DNA of 64,000 bases from Bordetella holmesii ATCC 51541 (GCA_000612485.1 CP007494.1:2604001-2668000); one strand, 5' to 3'; positions 9,079-19,106 are shown, counted from the first letter of the stretch. Made by a program: numbers and translations. Notes: generated by a model from the sequence alone, not told the origin.

Positions 9079-10995
9079 TTACGGTTTGAGGTGGTCGACG
9101 AAGAATTTTTCCATGGCCGAATAGAACTCGAATTTGTTCTCTTCGTTATGGAAACCGTGGCCTTCGTTGTCTTTGACCATGTATTCGACTTCCACGCCCC
9201 GGGCGCGCAACGCCTGCACGACCTGGTCGCTCTCGGCTTTGTTGACGCGCGGGTCCTTTGCGCCTTGGGCAATGAACAGCGGGGTTTTGATGCGGTCGAC
9301 GTGCAGAGCTGGCGAGGTCGCCGTCAGACGCGCTTTGTCACGTTCGGGGTCGCCCACCATGTCCTGCATCTTCGCCAGCATAGGCTTCCAGTAGGGCGGT
9401 ATGGTCTGCATGAAAGTGAACAGATTGGATACGCCGACATAGTCCACGGCTGCCGCATACAGGTCTGGCGTGAAGGTGATGCCAGCCAGCGTGGCATAGC
9501 CGCCGTAGCTGCCGCCGTAGATACCGATGCGCTTGGGATCGGCGATGCCCTGGTCGATCAGCCACCGAACGCCGTCGGTAATATCGTCCTGCATGGCAAG
9601 ACCCCATTGGCCGAAGCTGGCTTCCCAGAACTTGCGGCCATAACCGGTCGATCCGCGGAAGTTCATCTGCAGGATGCAAAAGCCCCGGTTGGCCAGGAAC
9701 TGCACTTCCGGGTTGTAGCCCCAGCCGTCGCGGGCCCAAGGGCCACCGTGCGGATTGACGATGCAGGCCAGATTTTTCGGATCGCGGCCTTTGGGCAGGG
9801 TCAGGTAGCCGTGGATGGTGAGCCCGTCACGCGAGGTGTACTGAATGGGCTTGACCGTGGCCATGTCGGCCTCGGGCAGCGCCGGGTTGATGACTGCCAG
9901 CTCGTGCAGCTTGTCGTGGTTGGCATCGTAGAGGTAGCGCACACCGGCCGTGCGGTCGTTGTAGGCCGCGACGATGAAGGTGTCTTCGGCGTGATTCCAG
10001 CTTTGCAGCGCGAACTCGTAGCCCGGCAGATGCCGCTTGAGCTTGTCGAAAAGTTGGCGGGTTTCATCGTCGAAGAAACGGTACTGCGGTTTGTCCGTTT
10101 GGTAGGCCGCCAGCGTGAGCACCTTGCGCTTGCGTGAAAATCCGGCGCCGTCCAGATCGACGGTATCGGCTTCGAAGATTTTCTCTTCAGCGTCAGGGCT
10201 GGCCGGGTCGATGACCACCAGCGCCAGTCGGTCTCGGCCGCGATTGGACAGCGCGTAGAGTTTTTTGCCGTCAAACGTGAAGAACGACGGGCTGACACTG
10301 GTGCGGTAGTCGGTGGTGATCAGGGGGCGGAAGGGCGATTGCTCGTCGTCGCGGTACAACAGGGTGCTGTTGAGTCCGTCGCTGGTGACGGCTGCGCGCA
10401 CGCGGCCCTGGTGATCGGTCTGCCAACCCACCACATTGCCGGGATTTTCCGCCACACGTGTCGCCTGGCCCGTGTGTACATTGACCCGATACACGTCGAA
10501 GATTTGTGGATCGCGCTGGTTGTGCGAGATCAGGATGTGATCGGGGTCGTCGGGCAGATCGTCTTCGATGCCGGCTCGCACGCCTTCGAACGGAGTCAGA
10601 TTGGTGACTTTGCCGCTGTGGATGTCCACGGCGACCACGTGGAAATTCTCGTCACCGCCGAAATCTTTTTGATAGAGGACGGTGTGCGAGCCCTTCCAGA
10701 AGAAATTGCTGATGTCGCGTGCGCTTTCGCTGGTGAGCTTACGTGCCTGGCCCTGCGGTTGACCGGCAGCCAGCGTCTGCACGTAGATATTCATGCGGGG
10801 GGGACTGCCGTCAATGCTGACCGGTTGCATGAAACCCAGCGTTTTGCCGTCGTCGGCCAAACGGAAGAAGCCTTTTTCCGGGTTGCGGAAGAAATCTTTC
10901 AGGGGGTATTGGTGCGGGGGCTGTTGCGCCGCAGCGCCCAGGCTGGCGCCGATCAGGCCGGCGGCCAGAAGAGTGCGGGAGAGAATGTTGAACAA
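9079..10995 (-). CDS. secreted S9 family (prolyl oligopeptidase-type) peptidase
   Basis: The protein is 638 residues from a TTG start at 10995, chosen because GGAGG lies five bases upstream and no ATG fits. It begins with a Sec signal peptide ([23 protein letters not shown], cleavage likely after AAA). A beta-propeller-like region follows, then an alpha/beta hydrolase domain with the nucleophile in [11 protein letters not shown], the Asp in GAKDPRV and the His in [10 protein letters not shown]. It resembles periplasmic S9C acylaminoacyl/dipeptidyl peptidases, which cut short peptides. It is transcribed alone, divergent from the lipoprotein gene, and has its own terminator. Confidence 0.88.
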   Translation of the reverse strand: MFNILSRTLLAAGLIGASLGAAAQQPPHQYPLKDFFRNPEKGFFRLADDGKTLGFMQPVSIDGSPPRMNIYVQTLAAGQPQGQARKLTSESARDISNFFWKGSHTVLYQKDFGGDENFHVVAVDIHSGKVTNLTPFEGVRAGIEDDLPDDPDHILISHNQRDPQIFDVYRVNVHTGQATRVAENPGNVVGWQTDHQGRVRAAVTSDGLNSTLLYRDDEQSPFRPLITTDYRTSVSPSFFTFDGKKLYALSNRGRDRLALVVIDPASPDAEEKIFEADTVDLDGAGFSRKRKVLTLAAYQTDKPQYRFFDDETRQLFDKLKRHLPGYEFALQSWNHAEDTFIVAAYNDRTAGVRYLYDANHDKLHELAVINPALPEADMATVKPIQYTSRDGLTIHGYLTLPKGRDPKNLACIVNPHGGPWARDGWGYNPEVQFLANRGFCILQMNFRGSTGYGRKFWEASFGQWGLAMQDDITDGVRWLIDQGIADPKRIGIYGGSYGGYATLAGITFTPDLYAAAVDYVGVSNLFTFMQTIPPYWKPMLAKMQDMVGDPERDKARLTATSPALHVDRIKTPLFIAQGAKDPRVNKAESDQVVQALRARGVEVEYMVKDNEGHGFHNEENKFEFYSAMEKFFVDHLKP

Positions 10996-11127
10996 GATGA
11001 CCTCCGGAATGCGCGCGGCCCGCCTTAAGGAATGCCGCGTCTGGAGTTTTCGATCATGCCACAGGCGTCCTTCAGGTGTCGAACCGGCGCGAATGCGGGA
11101 TAATTCCGCGCAGTCTATGGAGGAATC

Positions 11128-11574
11128 ATGTACAAAGCCATCCCTCTTGCCGCAGCGGTTCTGGCCCTGGCCGGTTGTGCGGTCGGATCCGGACCTGACG
11201 GCGGCGCGCTGTCGCAGGACATGCAGGCACAGGTACCGGTCAAGGCGGCCTATGATGCGGCCGTGGCGCAGGCAGAACGCTGCCTGGTCGGCCAGGGCGG
11301 CTATCGTGTGGACGGCCGCCTCGACGGCGGTTCGGCCATCATGCGCGTGCTCGCGCCTTTCGGCGACAACGAAATGGCGCGTGTGCAGATCACGGGCACG
11401 GGGCCATCGACCTCGTCCGTGCACATCAATATGTGGGGGCGCAGCATCTGGAATGCCGATGCCATGCGCGCCATGAAGGAGGCCATCACCTTTGGTGTGC
11501 CGTCCTGCGTTGCGTACATGCCGGGTGATCCGCAGCCCAAGGAAGAGGTCTGGAAGCGGCCACAGCCGCGTTGA
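11128..11574 (+). CDS. small lipoprotein of unknown function
   Basis: This 148-residue protein has a lipoprotein signal: MYKAIPLAAAVLALAGCAV, with lipobox LAGC and Cys17 as the acylation site. GGAGG precedes the ATG at a good distance. Residue +2 is Ala, which favours the outer membrane. The mature part is small and soluble-looking, with two further cysteines (AERCLV and VPSCVAY) that could form a disulfide. I do not recognise a functional family. Confidence 0.8.
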   Translation: MYKAIPLAAAVLALAGCAVGSGPDGGALSQDMQAQVPVKAAYDAAVAQAERCLVGQGGYRVDGRLDGGSAIMRVLAPFGDNEMARVQITGTGPSTSSVHINMWGRSIWNADAMRAMKEAITFGVPSCVAYMPGDPQPKEEVWKRPQPR

Positions 11575-11602
11575 CGCGGCAAGCCGGCCGTGCCGCCGGG
11601 TT

Positions 11603-12031
11603 TCAGTCGCTGCCCGGACGCTGCATGACCAGCTTGAAGGTGGCCGAGGCCTTGGCCACCAACTGGCCTTTCTCGTCACGGATTTCGCCTTCGCAGAAGG
11701 CGATGGAGCCGCCTTTTCTCAGGCAGCGTGCCTCGACCACCAGATCGCCCAGCCCGGGCGCCAGGAAACTGGTGGTCATGTCAATGGTGGCCATGCCTAC
11801 CTGCACCTGATTGCCGCGTGCCGCCGCGCTCAGGGTGAAATCCAGCACACTCATCATGGTGCCGCCATGCACGTGGCCGCGGCTGTTGGTCAATTCGCGC
11901 CGGCAGGGCAGGCGGCAGCGTGCCACCCCTTCGGAGATGGATTCCGGGATCAGGCCCATGTAGTCCATCAAGGGGATATCCAGGCCGAAGTAGTCCGTGG
12001 GCTCGCGGTCTGTCGTGTTCTGTTGCGTCAT
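11603..12031 (-). CDS. PaaI-type hotdog thioesterase
   Basis: This 142-residue protein starts [20 protein letters not shown] at ATG 12031. It has the hotdog thioesterase signature [22 protein letters not shown] and the closing strand pattern [14 protein letters not shown]. Family members hydrolyse acyl- or aryl-CoA esters in the cytoplasm. The open frame extends 24 codons further upstream without family similarity. It is divergent from dinB, and the LexA box at 12151 lies in the shared region but is closer to dinB. Confidence 0.83.
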   Translation of the reverse strand: MTQQNTTDREPTDYFGLDIPLMDYMGLIPESISEGVARCRLPCRRELTNSRGHVHGGTMMSVLDFTLSAAARGNQVQVGMATIDMTTSFLAPGLGDLVVEARCLRKGGSIAFCEGEIRDEKGQLVAKASATFKLVMQRPGSD

Positions 12032-12150
12032 GGGTAAATTGAGGGGCCGGAAGGCCGAAAGTGCCGGAAAACCCCGCACTGTAGCGCGAAAGCGAATCTG
12101 CACCCAGGGCGCTGTCCCCTGCGTGGTCAGTCTCGGTCATAATAGCGCTA

Positions 12151-12166
12151 CCGTATATTTATCCAG
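12151..12166 (+). promoter_or_regulatory. LexA (SOS) box upstream of dinB
   Basis: Read on the minus strand, CTGGATAAATATACGG differs by one base from the site at 44669 (CTGGATAAATATACAG) and matches the CTG-N10-CAG SOS consensus except for one base. It lies 40 bases before the dinB ATG, where LexA repression would be expected. Confidence 0.75.
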
Positions 12167-12658
12167 TGGTTTTGGCGGCCCCGGGGCCGCGCTTCCGTGT
12201 TTGCCATGACCGACCCGACACGCAAAATCGTGCATATCGACATGGACGCTTTCTACGCGTCCGTCGAGCAACGCGACCGTCCCGAGCTGAAAGGGCTGCC
12301 TGTGATCGTGGCCTGGACCGGCGCCCGCTCGGTGGTCTGTGCGGCCTCGTACGAGGCCAGGCCGTTTGGCGTGCATTCGGCCATGGCGGTGTCGCGCGCG
12401 CAGCGTTTGTGCCCGGATGCCATCTACGTTCCGCCCGATTTCAATCGCTACCGCGCCGTCTCCAGGCAAGTCCGCGAAATCTTCGCTCGCCACACGGACC
12501 TGATAGAGCCTCTGTCGTTGGACGAGGCTTATCTGGATGTGACGGTCAACAAGCAGGGTCTGGCCTCGGCCACCGCGGTGGCCGAGGCCATCCGCTGTCA
12601 GATCCGCCAGGAAACCGGGTTGACCGCCTCGGCAGGCGTGGCACCCAACAAGTTTGGT

Positions 12659-13879
12659 TCATCGAGGAATACCGGGGAATGCAGACCGGATCTTGAGGAA
12701 GAAGTACTCCTGATCGCGGTAGCCGTAGGCGCGGCGCTTGATGACTTTGATGGTGTTGTTGATGCCCTCGACGATGCTGGTGTTGAGCCGGTGGCGACAG
12801 CGAGACAGAATCCCGTGCAGATAGGCTTTTAGCTTGAGCGCGAAGTGAGCCAAGGCGGCGATGCCGCTGCCCTGAGCCTGTTGCAGCCAGTGATCCCATG
12901 CCTGGCGGGCGTAGCCGGGGTGTTGGTAGAACCACAGCTGTTTGAGCTCATCGCGCATCAGATAAGCGGTGAGCAAGGGCTGGTTGGCCTGGAGCAACTC
13001 GTCCAACTTTACCGATTGGCACGGATCGAGGTTTTTGCGATTGCGCAGCAGTAGCCAGCGACTGGACTTGATCACCCGGCGGGCCGGCTTGTCGTGCCGC
13101 AACTGGTTCGCTTGGTCTACACGCACCCGGTCTATCACTTCACGGCCGTACTTGGCCACGACGTGGAACAGGTCGTAGACGATCTCGGCGTTGGGGCAGT
13201 TGGCCTGGATCTCCAGCTCATAGGCCGTCGTCATGTCGATCGCTACGGCCCGGATCTGCTGGGCAACCCCAGTTGGCAGTTGTTCGAAGAAGGCTCTGGC
13301 CGTCTCGCGCGAGCGGCCATCACCGATCCATAGCACCTGACGGCGGATCGGATCGACAACGACCGTGGCATAACGATGGCCCTTGTGTAGAGCGAACTCG
13401 TCCATCGCTAGGTAGTGGATCTGGCTCCAGTCCGGCTCTTGGATCGCCCGTCGCAGCAGGGCCTTGTCCAGCGCCTTGACCGTGTGCCAACCCAGTTGGA
13501 AGAAGCGCGCCACGGCCAGAATGTTGCTGGACTCAAGCAACTGGCTGACCGCCTCGGCCAGCCGGTCGGTCACTCGCTGGTAACGGCCCAGCCAGCTCAG
13601 CCTCTCCAGATGCGGTCCACCGCACTGCTCGCACCAGACCCGCCGACGCGGCACTACCAGCGTCACTCGCAGCGCCATTAGCGGCAGATCCCGCACCCGG
13701 CGCGTGGTCGTCTCATGCACCTGCCGACATCGGTTGCCGCAGTGCTCGCAGTGCATCGTTCGCGCTGAAGGCTTCAGGTAAATCGTGACCGTCCGGCTCT
13801 CACCTTCAGGCCACACGACCCGCTCCACCCGATAACCTTCCCACCCACCCAACCTCTCGATCGTCTTGCGGTCCAGCAT
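12659..13879 (-). CDS. tnpA: IS1001 transposase (ISL3 family)
   Basis: This 406-residue transposase starts at ATG 13879 ([18 protein letters not shown]). The N-terminus has an ISL3 zinc-finger-like pair ([10 protein letters not shown] and WCEQCGG), followed by a helix-turn-helix and the catalytic core with acidic residues in [27 protein letters not shown] and the C-terminal [13 protein letters not shown]. The frame is open 16 codons upstream through the hairpin from a TTG, but 406 residues from the ATG matches the usual IS1001 product. The stop lies three bases inside the element's end. Confidence 0.94.
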   Translation of the reverse strand: MLDRKTIERLGGWEGYRVERVVWPEGESRTVTIYLKPSARTMHCEHCGNRCRQVHETTTRRVRDLPLMALRVTLVVPRRRVWCEQCGGPHLERLSWLGRYQRVTDRLAEAVSQLLESSNILAVARFFQLGWHTVKALDKALLRRAIQEPDWSQIHYLAMDEFALHKGHRYATVVVDPIRRQVLWIGDGRSRETARAFFEQLPTGVAQQIRAVAIDMTTAYELEIQANCPNAEIVYDLFHVVAKYGREVIDRVRVDQANQLRHDKPARRVIKSSRWLLLRNRKNLDPCQSVKLDELLQANQPLLTAYLMRDELKQLWFYQHPGYARQAWDHWLQQAQGSGIAALAHFALKLKAYLHGILSRCRHRLNTSIVEGINNTIKVIKRRAYGYRDQEYFFLKIRSAFPGIPR

Positions 13880-13888
13880 GATCCCGGC

Positions 13889-13916
13889 CTTGATCCTTGA
13901 AAAATCAAGGATCAAG
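13889..13916 (-). promoter_or_regulatory. hairpin in front of the IS1001 transposase start (copy 1)
   Basis: CTTGATCCTTG and CAAGGATCAAG form an 11-bp perfect stem with a six-base A/T loop, ending 10 bases before the transposase ATG. In the transcript it would bury the AAGGA purine stretch, so it may limit translation from read-through RNA. That role is inferred. Confidence 0.55.
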
Positions 13917-14612
13917 CGTAACGGCAATCAAGCACGGCTCCACGCTATTCCGCGATGAACCACAAGTTTTTGGCCAAGATTGCCTCCGACTGGAACAAAC
14001 CCGACGGGCTGTTCGTGGTGCGCCCATCCAAGGTGCTGGCTTTTCTACAACCCCTGCCGGTGCGCAAGGTGCCGGACGTGGGCAAGGTCACGCAGGCACG
14101 GCTGCAGGCACTGGGCATCGAGACGGTGGGTGAGCTGGCTGCTCATGGTCTGGCTGATCTGGAGCATCATTTCGGGCGTTATGGCCGCCGGCTCTATGAG
14201 CTGGCACGTGGCGTGGATGAGCGCGAAGTCCAGCCCGATCAACCCTTGCAGCAGGTTTCATCGGAGACCACCTTCGAGCGGGATCTGCATTTGCCGCAAT
14301 TGGAAGAAACGCTACAGCCCCTGGCGCTGCGAGTCTGGGAGCAGGCGCGCAAAAAAGGGCAGCTGGGCCGCACGGTAGTGCTCAAACTCAAAACGGATCG
14401 ATTCCGCATCCTGACACGCAGTCATACTCTGCTGCAGCCGCCGTCTTCGGCCGAATAGCTGGCTGCCATTGCACGGCGCTTGTGCGCGCGGGTGGAGTTG
14501 CCCGCGCATACCCGCTACCGGCTCGCGGGGGTGGGCATGAGCAACTTTGCCGACCCCAGGACAGCGTGCGCCAACCGGATTTGTTTGGCGGCGCCTTCTG
14601 AGGCTGCCGTGA

Positions 14613-15074
14613 TCAGGCCAGACGCGCCTTGACCTGTTGCGAGATCTGGGACATGTCGGCGCGGCCAGCCAGGGCCGGCTTAAGAATGGCCATGATCTTG
14701 CCCATGGCGGCCGGACCTGTCACGCCCTGAGCCTGTACGTCGGCAATGGCGGCGGCGACGGCTGCTTCGACCTCTTCCGCGCTGGCGGCCTGTGGCAGGA
14801 ATTCCTGCAGAACGAGGAGTTCGGTTTTTTCCTGGTCAGCGGTTTGCGTGCGCCCGGCGTTTTCGAAGGCGGCTATGGACTCACGGCGCTGCTTGACCTG
14901 CTTCTCGATGATGGCCGTGATCTCGGCGTCGCTGACGTCGCGACGCTCGTCGACTTCCTTCTGCTTGATGGCGGCCAGCAAAAAGCGCAGCGTGCCCAGG
15001 CGCGCGGCGTCCTTGTCGCGCATCGCTTGCTTCATGGCGTCGGAGAGAGTGGTCTTGAGCGAATCGGTGCTCAT
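14613..15074 (-). CDS. yqeY: GatB/YqeY domain protein
   Basis: This 153-residue protein starts MSTDSLKTTLSDAMKQAMRDKD at ATG 15074 with AAGGA nine bases upstream. It matches the YqeY family: an N-terminal helical bundle (LGTLRFLLAAIKQKEVD, EKQVKQRRESIAAF) and a C-terminal domain (VTGPAAMGKIMAILKP...GRADMSQISQQVK) like the tail of tRNA-amidotransferase GatB. It probably binds tRNA or aminoacyl-tRNA, but its exact role is unsettled. The stop lies 11 bases past the dinB end and the genes converge. Confidence 0.9.
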   Translation of the reverse strand: MSTDSLKTTLSDAMKQAMRDKDAARLGTLRFLLAAIKQKEVDERRDVSDAEITAIIEKQVKQRRESIAAFENAGRTQTADQEKTELLVLQEFLPQAASAEEVEAAVAAAIADVQAQGVTGPAAMGKIMAILKPALAGRADMSQISQQVKARLA

Positions 15075-15154
15075 GGGGAAATCCTTCAGGGTTGCAGCAA
15101 AGCCCGTGTTTTAACCTCGCGCCGGCCGCGGCTGCAAGTTGCATAGTTTTCTTA

Positions 15155-15177
15155 AAGATATAAAATAAATACATCTT
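15155..15177 (+). promoter_or_regulatory. NsrR-type operator upstream of hmp
   Basis: AAGAT (15155-15159) and ATCTT (15173-15177) frame an AT-rich imperfect 23-bp palindrome with the layout of NsrR sites (AAGATG...CATCTT). It lies 36 bases before the hmp start, and the neighbouring gene is the NsrR-family regulator. Confidence 0.65.
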
Positions 15178-15212
15178 TAAGCCGGAAAACCGGTATCTGC
15201 AAGGAGCACTGC

Positions 15213-16439
15213 ATGCTGAGCACGACCGTTCGTGAGCTGGTCAAATCCACCGCCCCGGTACTGAAAACCCATGGCGAGGCCCTGACGCGGCATTTTTACG
15301 CGCGCATGTTCGAGGGCAACCCCGAACTCAAACAGGTTTTCAATCAAGGGCACCAACAAAGCGGTCAACAGCAGCAGGCTCTGGCCCTGGCGGTGGCCGC
15401 TTACGCCGAGCATATCGACGACCCGTCCGTGCTGGCACCCGTGCTGACCCGTATCGCGCACAAGCATGTAAGCCTGGGGATACGCCCCGAGCACTATGCG
15501 GTTGTGGGCAAGCATTTGCTGGCCTCCATCCGTGAGGTCCTGGGCGAAGCGGCCAGCGATGCGTTGATTCATGCCTGGGCAGCCGCCTATGGCCAGTTGG
15601 CCGATGTGCTCATCGGCATGGAGTCGAAGCTGTACGCGGCCGCGGCTTCGCAAGCGGGCGGCTGGACCGGTTGGCGAGGTTTCAGGGTGGTCGGCAAAGT
15701 CCCCGAAAGTGCGGAGATCACCTCGTTTTACCTGCGACCGGCCGATGGCGGCGCTCTGCCGGACTTTCTGCCAGGTCAGTATCTTTCGCTGCGGCTTTAC
15801 GTGCCAGAACTCGGTCTGATGCAACCAAGGCAATACAGTTTGTCGGATGCGCCCGGCAAGGACAGCCTGCGGATTTCTGTCAAGCGCGAACCGGCGGGCA
15901 GCGGCCCGGCGGGGCGCGTATCCAACCGCTTGCATGACCACGTACACGAGGGCCATGTGCTGGACGTTGCCGCGCCGCAGGGCGATTTTGCACTCGATGT
16001 GCAGGCCGACACACCCGTGGTGATGATTTCTGGCGGAGTGGGCATCACGCCCATGATGGCCATGTTCAACACCTTGTTGCAACGCCAGGCGGCCGGCGGC
16101 CCGGCCCGTGAACTGCGCTTCGTTCACGCCTGCCGCAACGGCGCCGTGCACGCCATGCGCGAGCCGGTCGCGCAGGCTGCCAGCCGGCATGCCAATGTGC
16201 GCCGGCATGTCTTTTATGAAGAGGTAGCCCCAAGCGACCGGCAGGGCGTGGATTACGACTACGCGGGGCGAATCGACTGGCAGCGTATCGCGGCCGAGGT
16301 GATGTTGCCTGAGGCGGATTACTATCTCTGTGGTCCGCTGCCGTTCATGCGGGCTCAACACGAATCCCTGACCGCTCTGGGGGTGCCGGTCGGCCGTATC
16401 CACGCCGAAGCCTTCGGTACCGGCGGCCCGGGCTGGTAG
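15213..16439 (+). CDS. hmp: flavohemoglobin, nitric oxide dioxygenase
   Basis: This 408-residue protein starts MLSTTVRELVKSTAPVLKTHG, with AAGGAG eight bases upstream. The globin domain (about 1-135) has the proximal-His region LTRIAHKHVSLGI and the distal helix tyrosine in ALTRHFYARMFEG. The FAD-binding domain shows RQYSLSDAP, and the NAD-binding domain shows GGVGITPMMAM and YYLCGPLPFM. It converts NO and O2 to nitrate in the cytoplasm. The NsrR-type operator lies upstream and nsrR follows 21 bases after the stop. With nsrR frameshifted, hmp may be expressed without NO control. Confidence 0.95.
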   Translation: MLSTTVRELVKSTAPVLKTHGEALTRHFYARMFEGNPELKQVFNQGHQQSGQQQQALALAVAAYAEHIDDPSVLAPVLTRIAHKHVSLGIRPEHYAVVGKHLLASIREVLGEAASDALIHAWAAAYGQLADVLIGMESKLYAAAASQAGGWTGWRGFRVVGKVPESAEITSFYLRPADGGALPDFLPGQYLSLRLYVPELGLMQPRQYSLSDAPGKDSLRISVKREPAGSGPAGRVSNRLHDHVHEGHVLDVAAPQGDFALDVQADTPVVMISGGVGITPMMAMFNTLLQRQAAGGPARELRFVHACRNGAVHAMREPVAQAASRHANVRRHVFYEEVAPSDRQGVDYDYAGRIDWQRIAAEVMLPEADYYLCGPLPFMRAQHESLTALGVPVGRIHAEAFGTGGPGW

Positions 16440-16460
16440 CACCGCTTTCTTTCCAACTCC

Positions 16461-16897
16461 ATGCAACTGACCCGCTTCTCTGATTTTGGCCTGCGCGTTC
16501 TCATGTATCTGACTCAGTGCCGAGATCGTGCGAAACCCGTGACCATCCCGGAGATTGCCGAGCGCTTCGGGATATCACGCAATCACCTGGTCAAAGTCGT
16601 GCACTTCATGTCACAGCAGGGCTGGGTGGCCGCCACACGTGGCAAGGGGGCGGTTTGGCGCTGGCGCGTGCTGCCGACAGCTACCGAGTGGGGCAGTTGC
16701 TGCGGGTGCTGGAGCATCAAGGTGCGTTGGTCGATTGTGGTGACCCTCCCTGTGCACTCGAGGGCGCCTGCCGACTGGCGGGCGCTCTTAATGAGAGTCT
16801 GCAGCGCTTTTACGAGAGCCTGGATCGGTACACACTGGCCGAGTTGGTGGCCCCGCCCACCGGCGCGGCCATCATCCGTTTGCATCGCGCCGCCTGA
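16461..16897 (+). pseudogene. nsrR: Rrf2-family NO-sensing repressor NsrR, frameshifted
   Basis: The first 63 residues (MQLTRFSDFGLRVLMYLTQC...FGISRNHLVKVVHFMSQQGWVAATRGKG) form the winged helix of NsrR. After the G run at 16646-16650 the frame is lost. Adding one G restores GLALARAADSYRVGQLLRVLE and the cluster cysteines in CGDPPCALEGAC (spacing C-x4-C-x5-C), ending at TGA 16895-16897 with 145 residues, normal for NsrR. Without that base the protein loses its [4Fe-4S] ligands. The loss of one G from a run of six is seen directly; slippage or sequencing error are both possible causes. Confidence 0.88.
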
Positions 16898-17019
16898 GGA
16901 GTGCCCATCCTGCCGCAACCCAACCTTTGGTTATGGTTGCCCGCTGGATAGGCATTTGTCGCTGAGCCGGCGAGCTTGGAGAATGGAAGGTTATCTATTC
17001 TCTTGCGGGCGGCGGGCAT

Positions 17020-18267
17020 ATGCGCGTGTGCGTGATTGGTGCGGGTGTCATAGGCGTGACGACGGCCTATTTTCTGGCGCGCGAAGGCCACGAGGTCGTC
17101 CTGCTCGACAGCCAGGCTCAGCCCGCAGAAGTCTCAAGCTATGCCAATGGTGGGCAGTTGAGCTACAGCTACGTCGCGCCGCTGGCTGGCCCGGGGGTCT
17201 TGGCCAGCGTGCCGGGCTGGCTGCTGCGCGCCGATTCCCCCTTGCGTTTTCGGCCGCGTCTGGATCCGCATCAGTGGCGCTGGTGCCTGCAGTTTGCTCT
17301 GGCCTGCAATGCCTCGGCGGCGCGCCGCTCTACGGCGCAATTGCAGAGCCTGTCGTATCTCAGCCGCGACGTGCTGCACAGGTTACTTGAGCAGGAGACG
17401 CTCGATTTCGGGCATTTGCGCAATGGCAAACTGATTGTCTATCGCAGTGCCGAGCTGCTGGACAAAGCGCGTAAGCTGGCGAGCTACCAGGCCAGTCTGG
17501 GCGCCGAGCAGCAGGTGCTGGATGCGGCCGCGACGCTGGCACTGGAGCCCGCCCTGGCGGGGATGGGCAACGATCTTGCCGGTGCTATCTACACCCCCAG
17601 CGAAGAGGCGGGTGATTGCCACCAGTTCATCCTGGCACTATACGAACGCCTCAAAGCGCTTGGCCGTACGCAATGCCTGATGAACACGACGGTCACCAGC
17701 CTTTGGACCGAAGGCCGGCGTGTCGTGGCGGTGCGCACCGACCAGGGGGATATCGGCGCCGATGCCGTGGTTCTGGCCACAGGCGTGGGCACACGCGGAC
17801 TGCTCAAGCCTCTTGGGCAGGACGTGCCGTTGTATCCGCTCAAGGGCTACAGCCTCACCGTTGCGTTGGCGTCAGGTGAGGCGAACGCGCCGGCCATCAG
17901 CGTTACCGATTACGAGCGTCGCATTGTTTATGCCCGAGTCGGCCGTGCCCTGCGAGTCGCTGCGATGGTGGATATTGGCAGCCATGACGGTGGTATTGAT
18001 CCCGCCCGTGTCGCGCTGCTCAAGCAGCAGGTCATGCAGGCGTTTCCTGCCCTGGACCTGAGCCAGGCGCACGCCTGGGCCGGTTTGCGGCCCGCCACGC
18101 CTACGGGCAAGCCACTCATCGGGCGCGCAAGCGGCACCGACAACCTCTGGCTCAACATAGGGCAGGGCGCCTTGGGCTTTACGTTGGCTTGCGGCAGCGC
18201 CGCCCTATTGGGCAGCCTGATGAGCGGCTTACCGCCACCCATCGATCCCCTGCCATTTCAGCCTTGA
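17020..18267 (+). CDS. D-amino-acid dehydrogenase (DadA family)
   Basis: This 415-residue FAD oxidoreductase starts MRVCVIGAGVIGVTTAYFLAREGHEV, with the dinucleotide motif GAGVIG and SSYANGGQLSYSY, typical of DadA. The C-terminal WAGLRPATPTGKPLIG and NIGQGALGFTLACGSA segments complete the DAO fold. It would deaminate D-amino acids at the membrane, feeding electrons to the respiratory chain. It has a GGCGGG purine stretch before the ATG. Its 3' end overlaps or abuts the convergent BKACE pseudogene. Whether it serves D-alanine or another substrate linked to the neighbouring carnitine-type genes is unknown. Confidence 0.85.
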   Translation: MRVCVIGAGVIGVTTAYFLAREGHEVVLLDSQAQPAEVSSYANGGQLSYSYVAPLAGPGVLASVPGWLLRADSPLRFRPRLDPHQWRWCLQFALACNASAARRSTAQLQSLSYLSRDVLHRLLEQETLDFGHLRNGKLIVYRSAELLDKARKLASYQASLGAEQQVLDAAATLALEPALAGMGNDLAGAIYTPSEEAGDCHQFILALYERLKALGRTQCLMNTTVTSLWTEGRRVVAVRTDQGDIGADAVVLATGVGTRGLLKPLGQDVPLYPLKGYSLTVALASGEANAPAISVTDYERRIVYARVGRALRVAAMVDIGSHDGGIDPARVALLKQQVMQAFPALDLSQAHAWAGLRPATPTGKPLIGRASGTDNLWLNIGQGALGFTLACGSAALLGSLMSGLPPPIDPLPFQP

Positions 18268-18274
18268 TGCGGTT

Positions 18275-19106
18275 TCAGCCCAGCGCGGCGTAGATCTCGC
18301 GCGCCTGCGCGGCGGTGGCCAGGGGCGCCCCAGTACGCGTGCGCCTTCGGCGGCTTGCGCCACCAGGGCGCTGTTGCCGGGGCCGTGCTGCCGTCGCGCA
18401 GCAGCAGATTGTTCTCAAACCCCACCCGCATATGCCCTCCCAAGGCCGCTGCGGTAGTGACGCAGGCGTTTTCCTGGCGGCCAAAGGCGCAGATGGCCCA
18501 GGAAAGCGTCTGCCCGTCGACCTGCAAAAATGGCAGTAAGTCCTGCGGCGAGGATTGTTGTCCGGCCACGTAGCGGCCCAGCACATACAGCAGTGCCCAA
18601 CATCCTTCGGGTACCAGGCCGCGTGCGCGGAAGTCCTGCCAGCGGGCCAGATCGTCGGCGCTGTAGAGAATGACCTGCGTCATGATGCGCTCGGCCGCGA
18701 TCCAGGCAAAAAAGCTCGCCAGCTCCTGCTCGCTGATCTGCGGCACGGCAATTTCACGCAATCCGATCGAAACGGCCTCGGGCCGCAGCTCACGGACCAT
18801 GGCCATCTGCTGGGCAGCCTGGTAGACGCCGGCCGCTTCACTGGTGACCTGGACCAGCATCTCGCTGCCTACGGCGCCTTCAACAGCGGCCAGCGCGTCG
18901 CGGTACGCCTGCACGTCGAGCGAATGCTTGCCCTCGGGGGTGCGTACATGCATGTGCATCATCGCCGCGCCTGCTTCCAGGCAGGCGCGCGCCTCGGTAG
19001 CCAGCGCCGCGGGTGTCATCGGCACGGCCGGGTGGTCACGTTCGGTTTTATAGGCGCCGTTGGGCGCCACGGTAATGATCAGGGGCGAGTCCGCCAGCAG
19101 CGTCAC
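18275..19106 (-). pseudogene. BKACE (DUF849) beta-keto acid cleavage enzyme, two frameshifts
   Basis: From GTG 19106 the protein reads MTLLADSPLIITVAPNGAY and has the zinc-site motif MMHMHVR with further family blocks (SIGLREIAVP, GFENNLLLRDGST). After RDGSTAP one base is missing (near 18382), which loses NSALVAQAAEGARVLG; a second missing base (near 18322) is needed to reach LATAAQAREIYAALG and TGA at 18275. The unrepaired frame ends at 18258 with an unrelated tail. Repaired length is about 277 residues, normal for the family. GTGA overlap with the upstream dehydrogenase fragment indicates a coupled pair. In carnitine catabolism, BKACE cleaves 3-dehydrocarnitine with acetyl-CoA; that assignment is inference. 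Confidence 0.8.

Larger units (their letters stand above)
12656..13961 (-). mobile_element. IS1001 (ISL3 family), copy 1
   Basis: The element is exactly 1306 bp with terminal inverted repeats starting GGTTCATCG at both ends. It is bounded by perfect 8-bp direct repeats ACAAGTTT at 12648-12655 and 13962-13969, the duplication size expected for ISL3 elements. It carries one transposase on the minus strand and a hairpin in front of it. The direct repeats show simple insertion into dinB. The transposase is identical in predicted protein to the copy at 19638-20943, which is in the opposite orientation. Confidence 0.96.
12206..14601 (+). pseudogene. dinB: DNA polymerase IV, multiply inactivated
   Basis: The 5' part (ATG 12206; in-frame GTG at 12197) encodes the Y-family palm motifs [14 protein letters not shown] and [11 protein letters not shown], ending GVAPNKF at the IS1001 junction. 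After 13961 and the ACAAGTTT duplication it resumes LAKIASDWNKPDG, followed by the thumb and little-finger regions (VPDVGKVTQARL, GRYGRRLYELARG). Two further lesions occur: TAG at 14456-14458 in PPSSAE*LAAIARR, where a sense codon is expected, and a missing base near 14556 that takes the end out of the frame leading to QPDLFGGAF, a beta-clamp-like tail, and TGA 14599-14601. Repaired length would be 360 residues, normal for DinB. Confidence 0.92.

Noticed and set aside
15177..16466. Long open frame of 429 codons on the minus strand opposite hmp
   Set aside because: It is a high-GC shadow of hmp: no family features, and the plus strand shows a complete flavohemoglobin.
16646..16650. Phase-variable tract in nsrR
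   Set aside because: A run of five or six G is short compared with known switching tracts; simple loss or sequencing error is more likely.
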